This document shows positions 33,723 through 46,800 of a stretch of 64,000 nt of DNA, piece after piece. The stretch's first letter is position 1, and every line of letters starts with the position of its first letter. The notes below the pieces were generated by a model. It ran no database searches, was not told where the DNA came from, and was given only the letters and a program-made list of their open reading frames with translations. The position numbers and the translations under genes are program-made. Source of the stretch: Paraphysoderma sedebokerense (taxonomy: Eukaryota; Blastocladiomycota; Physodermatomycetes; Physodermatales; Physodermataceae); assembly GCA_025602915.1 (NCBI GenBank), contig JAHLJZ010000001.1, positions 868,001-932,000 of the forward strand, written 5' to 3'.

Positions 33723-34867
33723 CTATACCAACGACACAATATACGAATCGGGCCGACTTAATCGGCCGGCGCCCCCGACAGCGACATTACCGAGTTCTGT
33801 GCTCCTAGAGTTATTATCCACTTCGCTTGTTTGCTTTCTTTTTCTGATGGCTGCCAGCGCCGCAATACCAACTACAGCAGCGGAGCCAAGAGCAACCAGA
33901 AGCCAGACCCACCAGTTATTGCTTGCAGCACTGTTCGATGTGTCATCTGGAGTTACATTAGCTGTCGTATCTGGCGATCCCGGGGGGTTCGGGGACGCTT
34001 TGTTTGCATCCGGATTGTTAGAGTCAGGTGAGCCTGAGTCCGGACGGCCAGGTTGTTTTGGATTACCAGTATTTCCAGTGGGGTCGTTAGGATTATTCGG
34101 TGTGCCAGGATTGGTGTTGGGACCGCGGTTTGGATTGTTTGGATCCCCATTTGGGTTATTTGAAGGCGAGCCAGGGTTGCCGTTCGTATTTGGGTTTTTC
34201 CCATTCGAATTGTCATTATTTCCATTATTGCCCCTGCCTATATTGCCTGAAGGCTGTCCTGTCGGAGATTCAGGATTGCTGCCGGGAGCTTGAGCAGATT
34301 AACAGGTCAAAATGAAGTTGAATATTAAAATGGCTATCAATCATGACCAGACAGAAGGTTATACATACGTAAAATTTTAAATTTTGGACCCTGAAATTCC
34401 CTATACAACTCGACCTTGGCCTGCCCGTTTTCCGCAACTATGAGGAAGTTATCTCTCGAGGTATCGCTGTTTGAAGGGACATTATAAACGTATTCTCCTT
34501 TTGAATTTGGTACAGCATTTGCTATCATTTCACAACTCGCAGGAAATGGGTCAGAACATATCCAAATGTCCACATATTGAACCACTAGGAATTCAACCCA
34601 TAGCGTATTCCATTTTATTGTTGTCGGACGACCCGCGATAAATGTCGGCGGTGTTGTCGAATTGAATGGGTTATTTATGAAGGATAATGGGACTATTAAG
34701 CATAAAGTACATCGATATGGGAGTTCATAACGAATTTTTGAAGTAACATTAGCGCATTTAGCCCGGAACCGAGATTTGAGTGAGAGGAAAAACTTACAAA
34801 ATGCATGAGCGCCCGGAATACCAAGTAGTGACAGAATTAATAGCGCAATCAATAGATTCCTCATCAT
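33723..34867 (-). CDS. Kre9/Knh1-like domain protein with signal peptide and membrane anchor
   Basis: The N-terminus (MRNLLIALLILSLLGIPGA) is a clear signal peptide, interrupted soon after by a 106-bp intron. The secreted domain has the Kre9/Knh1 pattern: FINNPFNSTTPPTF, AGRPTTIKWN, VDIWIC, then SKGEYVYNVP and NFLIVA. In yeast this domain marks beta-1,6-glucan/cell-wall proteins. After another intron comes a stalk of about 100 residues made of Asn, Pro, Gly and Asp (as in NPNRGPNTNPGTPNNPND), then a single membrane helix (WWVWLLVALGSAAVVGIAAL) followed by RKRK and a short cytoplasmic tail. This is therefore a type I surface protein, probably at the zoospore or cell-wall interface; that role is inferred. 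Confidence 0.72.
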
Positions 34868-35407
34868 TAATACAACGCTAAAATTACAGCGTTATCGTTG
34901 TTTACTTTTTGTCCAACTCCTCGAATCTGACAATATTCTGCCCTTGAGCTGAGTGTAATTCTTAGCCATGTTTCAATTGGTGGCTTAATTTTGTTGTCAC
35001 GCGTACGGATTGTCAGATGCAATGATATTGGGGCCGCTACAATGGCACAATTCAAGTGGAAGGCTAACAATTAGGAGGATAACGTTCCGAAGATTCACTA
35101 ATGGCGCAGGGCTTTGAATCTAATTTGAATGGAACACCTAGGCGTATTGTAGGGTTTCAGACACTCATAATATTAGGCCACGGCCGGATTACGCAGACTG
35201 ATCATGTAAGATCATTTCGACAATGGCAAAGTGACAATAATTTATTAACATCATACGATTCATCATTGAGTTTACAGAATACAATATTTAATCATATATG
35301 TACACATATGTTCGATCTGGCGCAGCGGCGTGATTTCTTGCAATACCCGAGGAAGGTTGCAATTATGCTATTTCAACAGGTCTTCATTGAGCTTTACAAA
35401 TTCTAAA
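34868..35407. other. Intergenic stretch
   Basis: About 540 bp upstream of the Kre9-like gene and downstream of the multi-helix membrane protein gene, both minus strand. A 101-codon frame on the plus strand (35101-35406) lacks any domain or codon pattern that persuades me. I see nothing else. Confidence 0.5.
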
Positions 35408-37609
35408 TTAATCCAAATCCGAAGTGCTTTTCGTCCGTTCAACACGCTTGACACCTAACGTCGCAAGGGACGAAGGTCTCATGTGGAGCATGATTCTATC
35501 ATTACGGCGGAAGATGTCCGCAGATGAAGAACGGGCTCGAGGTGGCGATTGGTGATCATTCTCGGTGAGTAACATATCAGGGAATGACACGGTACGTGTT
35601 CGTCCTCTTCTAACGACAGATGACTCCGGTTTCTTCGACATTTCTACTTCATTATTGGAATCGATTGGACGAGTTTCTGGCAATTGGAGATTTGAGACTT
35701 CAGCCGATTGTCTCTGGGGCAAGTCGAAATGTAAATGAACCACGTCAGCCTTCGATGTTCCCAGACACCAATTCACAAATGTTTGGACCCATTTCAACAG
35801 TCTTGAGATAGCCAGTCCTTCCAAAAATACCTTCGTCCAGTACAGAACACAAGTGATTGCACCAGGGGCATAATTTATGATGACATTGATCCAAACTAAA
35901 ATGAGGACAGTAGATTTTCTAGTTTCAGAAAACCAGAAATTGATGTCTGTAGCATTTCGAACAACATCGTCGAATGCGACATCCACTTGGGGTTCATTTT
36001 TAGTCGACGATAGCGTACCGTTTGGTGACAACGTGATATTGGTCGGTACAGTATAGTTGGCTCCATTTGGAAAAACTATCGTCCCATTTGATGTTGAGTT
36101 GCTTGGCGACAAAGTAGGAGTTGAAGTTGGGGAACCCAAGCCAGGGAATAAGAGAACTCCCACAGTGGTGAATGAATCCAATTGTAGAAGGTAGCCGACG
36201 GTCAGATAAATTGAAATTAGGCTATACAATGTATACGTCCCGAAAATGGCGTTCACAATAGGATGAAATGTTTTCCGTAACGAAGCTTTGAAGACACGAG
36301 CAAATGGGATATTTGAGCCAGTTCCGATTGCCACTTCTAGAGGGTATGATGGTGTAAGGTTGCTGGATGTGGGAGTTGGTAAGAAAGAGCTACGAAATAT
36401 AAGAAGCCGATCTTTCAACGATGTTCGGATGAAAGAATAGTGAAGCGGAAAATTGATAAAAGTGTTTGATACCATGTTCACAAAAGGGGAGACGGCGATG
36501 ACAGACAAGACCAGTTTATCGACGACTGTAAGTTGAAATAAATTAAAATTTCGTGTAACTAATGTTTCGTACAGTAAAATACTGCATATGAATATGTCGA
36601 AACTGACAAAAATGAATTTGACAAAAATCAAGGATGACAAAAAGTAAGACCGGTGATTCGTTACAAGGGTATAGCATATGTGAATAGTGTAGAAAGCAAG
36701 GGTGGACATCAATGTAGCATAGAAGACAATCAATTGAATCAGATTTTCATCAAAGATCAAGTTCGAATTGTATGATACTTCTAATGATACCAGAGTTTTG
36801 ATGTTGTGGTTCGTAATGAGTTCGCCCAGACGGAAGGAGTACAGCTTCAGTATAATGTTTGGCTAAGATACAGTCAATTTTAGTTATTCAGCAATGCGAC
36901 CGGCCCAAAATCATGAACAACGCACCATCAAAAAGATCGTGTCTATTATCAAGTCGGGATCAGCAACTAACGCCCATATGCTGACATTTCTTTCCAAGGG
37001 TTTTTTGACGTTGCGAACATATTTGTCGAATGAATTAGGAAAGGTGCGAACAATCGTTAACACCAAATCTAGCACCAAAAATATTATATTCGCGTACAGG
37101 AATTGTTCTGTGTGCAACAATCTATAAAATTCGTCGTTCAATAGTCTGACACTTTGATAAATTCCGAACGTTGTTGTGACACCGGCGCGAAACAAATTAC
37201 TCCATCGTGTGAAAGAAGCAATGTTGTCTAGAGTTTTAGATTTGGATTTGCGAATCGTCGTATTGGACATTTGAGCGCCCACTGACTGCTCTTTCGAGTC
37301 GAAAGATTGATTCTCCTGAAGTACGTTTTCAACAGTAACTGCTTCAACAGTCTTGATTGTCCTTTCGATTGGGCTTTGATACGTTTCCCTGTCGTCTTCA
37401 TGAATATCATCGCCGTGATTGTCTATCGTACTTTCCTGTACGACCGATCCTTCTCCATCACCGTCAATAGGCCGGCGATGGCCTGTGGCAAATGATCCCG
37501 GAAGCTCCTCCGTACTCTGTTGTTGTATCGTATGTCGTGTTAGAGGACTCTTGGGTATATTGATAGCGATTGATCGAGGAGGAGATGTCGGACTCTTCTT
37601 CGACTGCAT
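35408..37609 (-). CDS. Multi-pass membrane protein of unknown family
   Basis: Starts at MQSKKSPTSPPRSIAINIP (37609). About 150 residues of charged, disordered cytoplasmic N-terminus precede seven likely membrane helices: LYANIIFLVLDLVLTIV, DLIIDTIFLM, LIQLIVFYATLMSTLAFY, FLSSLIFVKFIFVSFDIF, KLVLSVIAVSPFVNMV, LYSLISIYLTVGYLL and VLILVWINVIINYAPGAI. Between helices six and seven lies a loop of about 90 residues packed with N-glycosylation sequons (NST, NGT, NYT, NIT, NGT, NAT), so it should face the lumen or outside. The C-terminal 120 residues are Ser/Arg-rich. The helix count fits a receptor-like topology, but I see no rhodopsin, TRP or transporter motif. Diverges from the small gene at 37828. 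Confidence 0.75.
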
Positions 37610-37827
37610 CGTTCAAAAGTACTCATCAAGTAATCGATACGGAATGATGGCTTGCACGAAATCGTAATGACCGTGAGAAAACTTCCGGTGACGTGGTCCC
37701 TGGTTGTTCGAAACAATAGAACGAGAATCCGGCACCTCATCACAAAAACATTTCTTCCGGAGACCATTTCCTTTACTACAATCGATAAAATTACCTCTTT
37801 TTGACCAATTTCATTCCTCAATTCCTC

Positions 37828-38314
37828 ATGAATACTCCAGGTTCAGTTTTATATGGATGGTACTAAATCTAGTTTCCTTTGCTCTTTTCGTCAGATTTGT
37901 TACAATAGACTTTCTCTAACCCAACCACCGAACGTTCTTATTATATAGGGGTGCTCTTATAGTTGCAGGTTGTTAACAACTCCTTTTTTGCTATTAACCT
38001 TGCACACTAAGCAGTGTTCTCATACCGTTCATTCGATAATGCAGGTGGGGTTGCTTACTACATGGCCAAAAAGGACATTGACGAACGAAGGCGGGAGCAA
38101 CAAATGAATAAAACCAGAACTTTAGAAAAGTTGAACTGTATGTAATTTATCCATTCAGTATGATGTTTATGTACATAGCATCTTGTGGAAACTAAAACTT
38201 TTTTTAGGGGAGGATAGGATTAAAACTGAAGTTGATAAGCACAGCCCGAACGATCTACAAAATACCATTATAGGGAAGGATCAATCGTCAAAATCGAAAA
38301 CGGATGTTTCATGA
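37828..38314 (+). CDS. Small one-helix protein, DUF4748-like
   Basis: Four exons assemble to about 84 residues: a start exon reading MNTPGSVLYGW and ending in the donor at 37860, a tiny exon GALIVAG (from about 37949), an exon with GVAYYMAKKDIDERRREQQ and KTRTLEKLN, and a last exon WEDRIKTEVDKHSP ending at 38314. One helix (about residues 8-26) is followed by a basic, charged segment. The pattern of a hydrophobic GG-x-x-YY-x-AKK-x-I followed by Arg-rich helix resembles the fungal DUF4748 family, which is small and uncharacterised. Mitochondrial placement would fit but is not shown. Each splice keeps the frame. Confidence 0.6.
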
Positions 38315-38403
38315 ATGTTTTTTATTTCAGTTGGCATGGTGTACACAACGATTCAAATTTGAAAATTGTATAGTAATAAATATTTGGACATTTTTCACTG
38401 TCT

Positions 38404-41400
38404 TCAAATTGCCGAATGACACTATTAGGGAAGGAATTAGTGATTACTACAAATTTGGACACCTTGCGCAATGATCAAGCATACCATTGGACAACACAAC
38501 AACATTGCAATTTCACTCTGCACTGCTCGATGTTTGCAAGTGTAACACGTAAAATGGTGAAATTCGATTATCGGTCTTCCTGTGACAATGCAAACCGGAA
38601 AAGCATTCTGACAATAAGGACATGCGGGGGAACTAGTTCAAGAGTAATACATCATTGAAAGTCAGTATGGAACTCTCCCGCCGGATTGAGTCATTGAATA
38701 GGTTCGTACGTTTCGCTGATCAACTGGGAGCAGTGGGTGCAAACTACTTGGGATTCTGGAGGATCAACTGGACTGACTCTGTTTGAATTAGAGAAAATTA
38801 ATTACAGGAAGTTCTGAAATCGATAACAATAGATAATACTTGGTGAATATATTGAATGCCAGCGTCTCGAATTTTTCTCGCTCAACTTCATCTAAAGTTG
38901 GTAAGGCTTCCAATTTCGTAAAAGCTTTTGAACAAGAGCCGTAGTATTTTCCTCGAAAAGCGATCAACGCTAGCAAAGAATAAATCATCTTTGATTCCAT
39001 AATATCCTCGTACTCGCAGAGAAGCCGGGCCTATACGTTTTTTTTTCAGTTTTCAAAGGATATAAAGACGTATGAAGACTGCAGGACGTACTGTCTTGAC
39101 AGCCGACTCGAAGTCCCTATCGTGATATTGGCGCTGACACAACAGATAAAAGTGGTATGCTTCGGCCGGTCGCCAAGGTGAATCCAAAAATTTCCTATCG
39201 CTTCGGTTCTCGGCATTTTCCGACGATATTAATTCAATGTTTAACGCCGGCTAAAGAAAACGATGATTAGCATCCAACGGATTTCCATAGTGGATTCGCG
39301 TTCAGTACGAGCTCACCATGTCGTTCCCATGTTTGCCGGTAGCTCGTATTTGATGATACCGCTCTACCTCTAAAGCAGCCAGGACAAAAATTTTCTTGAC
39401 AAGCGTTGGCGGTTTGCCGTTTTTGATAGCGTCCAGTGCTTCCCTGTACAACAGCTTCGCCGAGTATTGACAGTAGTTTGCTTTTCGATACAAAGAAATC
39501 GCTTCGAATTTCTTCTGGTTACTTAGCAGATACGATCCGTAATTTGCGAACATCGCTTCAACACCGGTGAGTTTGTATTCTTCGGCCAATTCCACCGCGG
39601 TGTTCCACTGATTGAAAAAAATCTTGGGGTCAGAACCTGTTGACTTTTAGATGAGAGGAAGCGCTGTACAAACTTGGTTAAGATGAATGCATGTGTCGAC
39701 TGCAGATTTTATGTTACCAGCTTTTATGAATGCAGCAACCGATTCTTGACATAACCCAACCGAAGCTAGTTTCAAGGCAATATTCTTTCAAGTCATTTGT
39801 CGGTCAACTCTCCATCAATAAGCGCGAGAAACAGAATGTAGAGGAACCTCTAATACTGGACTCTTCTCAGGGATTGCTGTCACTAACTTCGCTAAATTCT
39901 CGTAGTCTTCGATATAATAATAACAATCTATCAGCTTTTCGTAATTTCGAGCCTGTACGAAGTAAGACACTGCCTGTGCCCTAAAGTAAAGCTGTTATCA
40001 TGGCGACCAGACGTCACGTACTACTAGTATAAAAACTTTCCATTTTTGTCGATCCATATAATATTCTCCTATCGCGTTCCAACTTTTACCGATTATTGTG
40101 TCGTCCGCGCCGCCTGTCTTACTCAATTGAACGACTCTAAACCAGTCTCCTAGTGACATCCGCAATTTAACAGCCAAATCCTTTCGATCCATCTCGAGAT
40201 ATGTCTTTTCAGCCAACTCAATTTGTTGAAAATATGTGTATATTTCCGCTTGTTGCTTTCCCTTATCCTTATAGAATCGATGTTTAGTTAAATTGATCAA
40301 TTCCAGACGATTAATCTAGTCATATTTACGTCTAGTTTCATGATATTCTTCGTGATTGTGATTCCTTGATAATCCATACATCGTACAAATGCTTTTAACG
40401 CAATTTCAAAATTGAATTCTCCTAGCGCTGTTTCTGCGATTAACCGCCACAGTCGAGTATGCGGATTGCGTTCAACGAATCGGTAAGCGTCTGATAACCC
40501 CGAACTTTTCAACATGGCTACATATCAGTTTCGTGTTAATATATACCGACAAGTACGGCATTAAAAATTATCGATAAATTACCGCGGGTTTCTTTTAAAC
40601 TTTTTGTTTCAACTTGGTATACCCATTCCTTTTGCGGTGTCTCTGGATATTTAACTATTTCTTCCATCATGGCGAAATCGATATGTAATTGAGCGAATCG
40701 ACTTAGATCTGGAATATAACGAGGAAACGTTTTTCAGTTCATGAAAATGTTGACCGACGAATGTACCAATACAAACATCCGTTACAAGTTACCGGCTCTT
40801 CTGATTCACAATCACGGACAACATGAAGCCTCGCCTTCTCCATTATCGCAATAAGATTTGGGTCATCCTCGGCCCTGCGCATGAATAATTAGAACACTCT
40901 AATACGATATAGTATTCTTTCCATTGAATACCATTTCATGTTCCAGACGTCTTTTTTCTCAAACTCGAGCATCCTCCATTTATCCTAGGAGTGGGAAAGA
41001 CAGGTTAGTTGAAAGTTTACAGATTAGCTTCGGTATAGCCTTACTTTGTTCGATGTGACGAGGCCGGCAGAACTAGGGGCGTTGTTAGTATGGCGCTCCA
41101 ATATTAACATCCTAAAGTTTCCTGCAAAATCGATTGTAGCTAGCCTACTAGCATCACAATTGAGTGAAATTAGGTGCGGACGCAATGCCAAGTTGTACTT
41201 CATATCCACCTCCAATTGTGTCATCGAAAGTTGAATTAACGTGCTAGATGTGCGTCCGATGACTAGCGTCGAGCCGACCGCGTCGATGCAAGTAATGGGA
41301 TCAGTCGATGATTTTCTGGAACAGGCAATGGTTATTCAAAGTTGTTGGAACTTTAGTTTGATAACTTACATGGCTCTGATGTCCGCCCAAACACTAGGTT

Positions 41401-43375
41401 CTTCCACGGTTCTGACCCGGCCCAGCTGCTCAATATGCAGAATTCGATCTATATATGCCTTGTCTGTAAGCTTAAAGTAGGTCTCCATTAATTTTATATA
41501 CACGTCATTTATCACTCTTACCCGAGGTGAATTTCTGATTCTTCTGTCGGAAAGAATATTGCCAAGTCATAATCAAGTCGCTTCCGGCCACTACAGCGTA
41601 CTGATCCGTTAAACATGCAAATCTTGGCCCAAATTCGATTTGGTTGGTTTCCATTATTGTGCCGCTGGAGTCGCATATGTGAAGTGTGTGTCTATACTCG
41701 AAACATTAGGGCTGATACACCACCATGATTAGTTATAAATCCACGCACTGGTAGCTGGATCCCTCGATTTTTGTAATCATCAAACAGCTGTTCGTGCAGG
41801 ATGCAAGGAATAAAAGGTTCGAAATCGGCCTGGGAACGCTGAACGGTTACGCTTGTGTTTGAACGACGATAAGCCTGCTGGAGCTTACTTGACGTTTCGT
41901 TCCCCAGTCTTGAAATTCCAGAAACTGACGACTGATTCGTTATTACCCGAGACTGTATTCTCTTTTTCCGCGTTACGCAAATACGTGTACACCAAAGTAT
42001 CATTTACGCGACACCACCGATAGTCACATCTAATGTTGGCAAAGTAGATGTACGAATCGACGGCAAGAGATAACCGCTGACCGTCAAAGTCCCATGAAAG
42101 CGACGAAATACTAGTACCGGGAACTTTCAGATATCGCAAGTACTAAGAGACATTTCAGTTTTTTAATGCCGATGAACGTATCGACAGAACTTGATACCTG
42201 TCCGTAAGGGGTGTAAAATTGCACCAAGCATATTTTTCTTTCATCTCCATTTGACGCTTTCACCGATTGTACTCCCGCAACAGCTAGCAGATAGCCGTTA
42301 TGATTCCATTTGATTTTTAATGACCTCATATTAGAATCGATTAAGATCGGCTCTACCGAATGTGTATAGGAGGCTTAGTGGCGATCCCGAGACCGAGGAA
42401 GATTCCCCTTACCGGTATCTTTCTCGCTTCTGCATAATTGTAGTTTTCCAGTTTCAAAGGCGAGTGCTAAACAGGGAACATTTGAGTCCATGTATCCATT
42501 GGAACCATCGTACCAATCCATAGATATCACAGGAACGGACGTCTGCTCGTCCTGCAGTAATGTAGCGACTCTCGTCTGGGGCGCAAGTTAGAATAAGCGA
42601 TATACGAGCGCTTAGTATGAACGTACAATGAAGTTGCCGGATGCATCATAAAGCAGCAATTCCCCTTTCTTAGTCCCAAAAAGGAGCGCGTTGCTGTCCG
42701 GAGACCAACATACATGCGCCAGAGAGTGTTTTAAATCTTTCGCCCATATTCGGCTTCCATCTACGGAACCGACAATTACGGCTCCTATAAAGGTCAGTAA
42801 CGTCAGCCAAGCATTTACATACGGGTTTGATTGCGTTGATAGTCCTACCATCGGCATACGCTATGCAGATCTTTTCACCATCGCTGTTCCAACTCATGGA
42901 GCTGACGACACTTTTGCCTCTATTGTTCACCATTTCTTCATACCACAATCCTTTATGTAAAGTCCAAACAATAATTAATCCGTTCGAATCCGTCGAGGTG
43001 AGTTTGAGGTACCTCCGATTCCAAGCGCACATTGTGACGGAACCTAGAAATATGCGAGGGAATGTTACTCTGCGACCCTTGCCTGATACATTTCGAAAAC
43101 GTCTATGCACCATTATGCCCTTCCAACGTCTGGGTGACGCCTGTGCTGTTACTATCAGTTTCTTCTTTCACCTGGTTCCCTTCCTTACTCTTCTCTATTG
43201 TTGATAGAGTTGATCCCAATTTCAGGACTTTCAAAAGTGCTTGTTCTCCTCCACTTGCAATCCAACCTTGCTCGTTCTCCCATCCGACAGTACAAAGATT
43301 GACACCATTGGGAATCGATACCTGCAAACCCGTACGCATAAGTTGTGGCACACGGCAGTTGATGCTTATGAACAT
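38404..43375 (-). CDS. IFT121: Intraflagellar transport protein IFT121 (WDR35)
   Basis: IFT121 is a core subunit of the IFT-A complex, which carries cargo back along the flagellum. The N-terminal WD-repeat half shows [83 protein letters not shown] and [12 protein letters not shown], all strongly like animal WDR35. The C-terminal half is TPR-like helices, and the end has the zinc-binding pairs [31 protein letters not shown] and CCPMCHSAI. Many introns, about 20 exons, break the gene. Start: ATG at 43375 (MFISINC); the following stretch of some 15 residues to the family start may hide a tiny intron. Divergent TFIIIC gene starts at 43868. Its presence is strong evidence for a flagellated fungus. 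Confidence 0.93.
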
Positions 43376-43867
43376 TCGAAAAGACGTTTCACCTTTTTGC
43401 TGAGATAAGCGAACATGGGGAGCAGCCGGAGCGGCAATACAGACAAGACAGACAGAGGATCTGGAAGGGATGATTGTGTGGAACGTGGAGGGGGGAATGC
43501 CGTCGTCGGTGGTGCTGTCGCAATTCGCAATTACTCGCGTCGATTGCAATTCAACTCGGTCCTTAGGAAGGGAACCCAACGAGAGAGATCGACGCTGCAA
43601 GCTGAACCGGGCGCTCGGTAACAAAACAAAGCCCTGCTGCTGAGTCCAAACTCCGAAGCCACCGTCCAATCCTTACATCTAATTGCCATCACTCTTTTTG
43701 GCTAGCTAATACTCTTTCGTCTTTTGCCAATTCCCCTCTCCCTTGACTGCTGTCTACTTTGTCCTACCCGGCCTTGCGTTTTCATCCTTCGGCCGAAGAC
43801 CCTTTCTGGAGCCCCAGCGGAGGTCCTCCAAATACTTGTCTAGTCGTTTGGGGCCGCTTATTCCGGA
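43376..43867. promoter_or_regulatory. Divergent promoter region, IFT121 and TFIIIC subunit
   Basis: About 490 bp separate the two starts. Short frames cross it on both strands but have no similarity I recognise. On the minus strand the IFT121 frame is open upstream of its ATG, which I read as leader sequence. In animals RFX factors drive IFT genes through X-boxes; I could not see a full X-box here. Confidence 0.45.
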
Positions 43868-46800
43868 ATGGATGAATTATTCAGTTATGTTATTGATGAA
43901 GTCGCCTTTGAGGGCCCTGATGGTATCGCATTTTTCTGAAGTCTCCGAAAATTTTAATTCAACCTTTTTCGAGTTCAACGAGTCCTCTGTTCGATGCTAA
44001 CCATGGTCCCATCGTCCTTTTTTACTCGCTTCTATTTGTCCCTTTCGACCTTGCCATTCATTACTAAGGATGTAATTTGGAGAAATTATGGTCCTTTGTT
44101 TCACAATATTATTCAGAGAAAATCGAAAATTATCCTGTCCCTTCCACATCTCGAATAGATGAGCCCATGAAGGAGTATATATGGAAGTTCCTGCAAGATG
44201 TACCTGAATTAGATGTTGCAATCCTTTCTTCAGAAGAGTTCGCGGCTCTAGAGAAGCCTAAAGCATCACCAAAGAACCAAAAAACGAGAAAAAGCACAGA
44301 GCGAAAGGGGGAAGGCATATCTTCCGTTGGCCGTGCTAATAGTGTTGCCGATGATAATGTATGCATTCAATTATATTTAGTGATAGAATCTTCAATTTAA
44401 TCAAACATTGTCTATTTATGTAGGAATATAAATCAAGCAAATCAGTGAAATTGAAGAATAGTACTGCGGCAGAGTTGAATGTAAAATACGGTGAAAAGCT
44501 CAGAGTGATTGCAAGACCAGATGTTCGACGACTGCTTGTCCTGGGACGAGACATGGTAAAGCGACATTTGGTAAATGTGGAACAATCGCACTCTGCTTAA
44601 ATTATGCTACTTCCCAATTTGTAGGCGATATCGACTCAACTTTACGAAGTCTGCGAAGCCATATGTGGATTCCGCGCGAAAGGAATAACCCAGGCCGACT
44701 TGGCGAAAAAATTAGGAATCGATCCTCGCTCTATATTTCACTTTATTAAATTGCTCTGCCAGAAAAACCTCATGTATGAAACCGTTCCTTCTATAAGTGA
44801 TATTCAATTGCTAATGACTCCCTTAGTGTAAAACTCCCTGTGGTTACAAAAGGCGCTTACACCCATCTTTGCCTTTCAACTCGATTTGCCCACTTGAACC
44901 CAGCTTACGTCTCTTCAGTTGCTTCGAAAGATCATGGATCTAATATTTCTAAAGGTCTCGAAGAGCTATGTACGTCTCAGAATGATGTGATTTATAGAGC
45001 TTCAGATCCCGATGACGACGAAGACGATAACGTGAAGTTTCCAAGTCTGCATACGGATATCGTCAAGCAGAAAATTACGGAGCTATTGGACCACGCACTT
45101 AACAAAGTCATGGTTTGCGAAGACGTTTTGATTGCTCTGGTATATCTTATCTCTTTTGTCTGATTAATACGTCCGCTAACGGTAATCGATACTCAGGCTA
45201 TCGGCGTAAAAAAAAGTCAACGAAAATACTTCAATCGAACACTGGCATCTATGGTGAAAGACGGTTATATAGAGCGGATAAATGTCCCGAAAGAGCGTGG
45301 GTTCGATAGATGTATCAGATTGCTTCGTTCCTACCAAGCGTCCATTCAATCTTCTTCGTCATTTGCCCCATTTGCTGAAACCTCTATGGATGCGACAACA
45401 GCGGATGGAAACAATGAAGGTATCTAATACTTCGAATGCCACAATAATTGTTTCAAGCACTGACACCTTCTGCAATATTAGCGGAGAAAAATGCCGAACA
45501 CACATCGGCCGAATCCTTTGTTGGCGAAGGGGGTATTTTGACCGATTTGCCATTGGAAATGCAGATATATAGACTTGTTACAGCCAAAGGTGCAGAAGGT
45601 GCCACAGCGAGTGTGAGTTTCAATTCTTGCATTGATCGATCAAACTAAAACCTGACAAAAAGTGGATATTAGGAGCTCCGACAATCTCTTCATAACCTGC
45701 ATCACCGGCCATTTAACAAATTCATGTCTCGCCTTTTAAAAACCAAGAAAACTCCAGCGAACGCTGTCACGATAACACGAGTGGCCGAATTCGTTGGCCG
45801 AGAACGTCGCTACCGATATTATTCAGAAGAAGGTTACGAACATCTTGAGAAGCGAGAGGATGGCAACGATTTGGAGGTTCTTAATCAAGTCAACAATGAC
45901 CTTCTGTCTAAATCGGCAAGGGAACGTTCGAAACAAATTGATGGAGAAACGACGTTTCACGTACCTATCGGAGATGAATCAATAGCTTTGGCTAACGAAG
46001 CCGCTCCGACAGATGATGTTGTCAGTAATTGCATAAAAGGCCGTAAAAGAGTCCCACCCAGTTCGAACTCTGAGGTTACCTCTAAACGAGCAAGGGTTTC
46101 CAGTGTTTCTTTCTCGGGTTGGTTTTCCTTTTTCCTTGATGGTTCAACACTGTTTTCTTATTGTCATATCGTTTAGGGAATCGCCCCGATAATGTTCTAG
46201 AACTACCGATAACGAAGCGTCATGCACAAAGCATCCTAGAATTTTTTCAAAAGTTCATACCTCAGTCAGCAGCTCAATCTCGTTCAAACCGATCAACCCG
46301 TCAGAACCACGTACTGTCACAGCTGATAGAGGTTCGAGATAGGTTTCAGGCAGACAAGTACCACACATTTAATGATATTGATAATGAAATCCGACAAGTC
46401 TGGCAGAGTGATGGCGCGGCAGGCAATCAGTCAACTAAGATTCTTGCTAAGGATATTGAACAATCGTGGCAAGCACTCATGTCGAATTTGCACATTTGGC
46501 TCCGATCTGAAGAGGCAAGCCAAAGTATAGCTGGTTCAGCGTTGGTGCAACTACCTTGGAATGGTAAGGGTGACTGCATGACTATATCTCGAGATGATTA
46601 TTGACCAATTACTGATACTACTAATAGCCGATCTCAACCCTGTTCCTGTCGAGTCGAGTCCTTCATCACCGATTTCTAAAGTCGATACCGTGACTGTGAA
46701 TGATCGATTAACAATCACATCACTCAGGCGACGAAAAATTTTACTGCAAATCGTCGAGGAACACAAAGTAATTGAAGTCAATCATGTGTTTTCAAGGATA

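Noticed and set aside
33718-34293. 191-codon plus-strand frame opposite the Kre9-like stalk
   Set aside because: It is the complement of the Asn/Pro/Gly repeat codons; the minus frame has signal peptide, domain and membrane helix in order.
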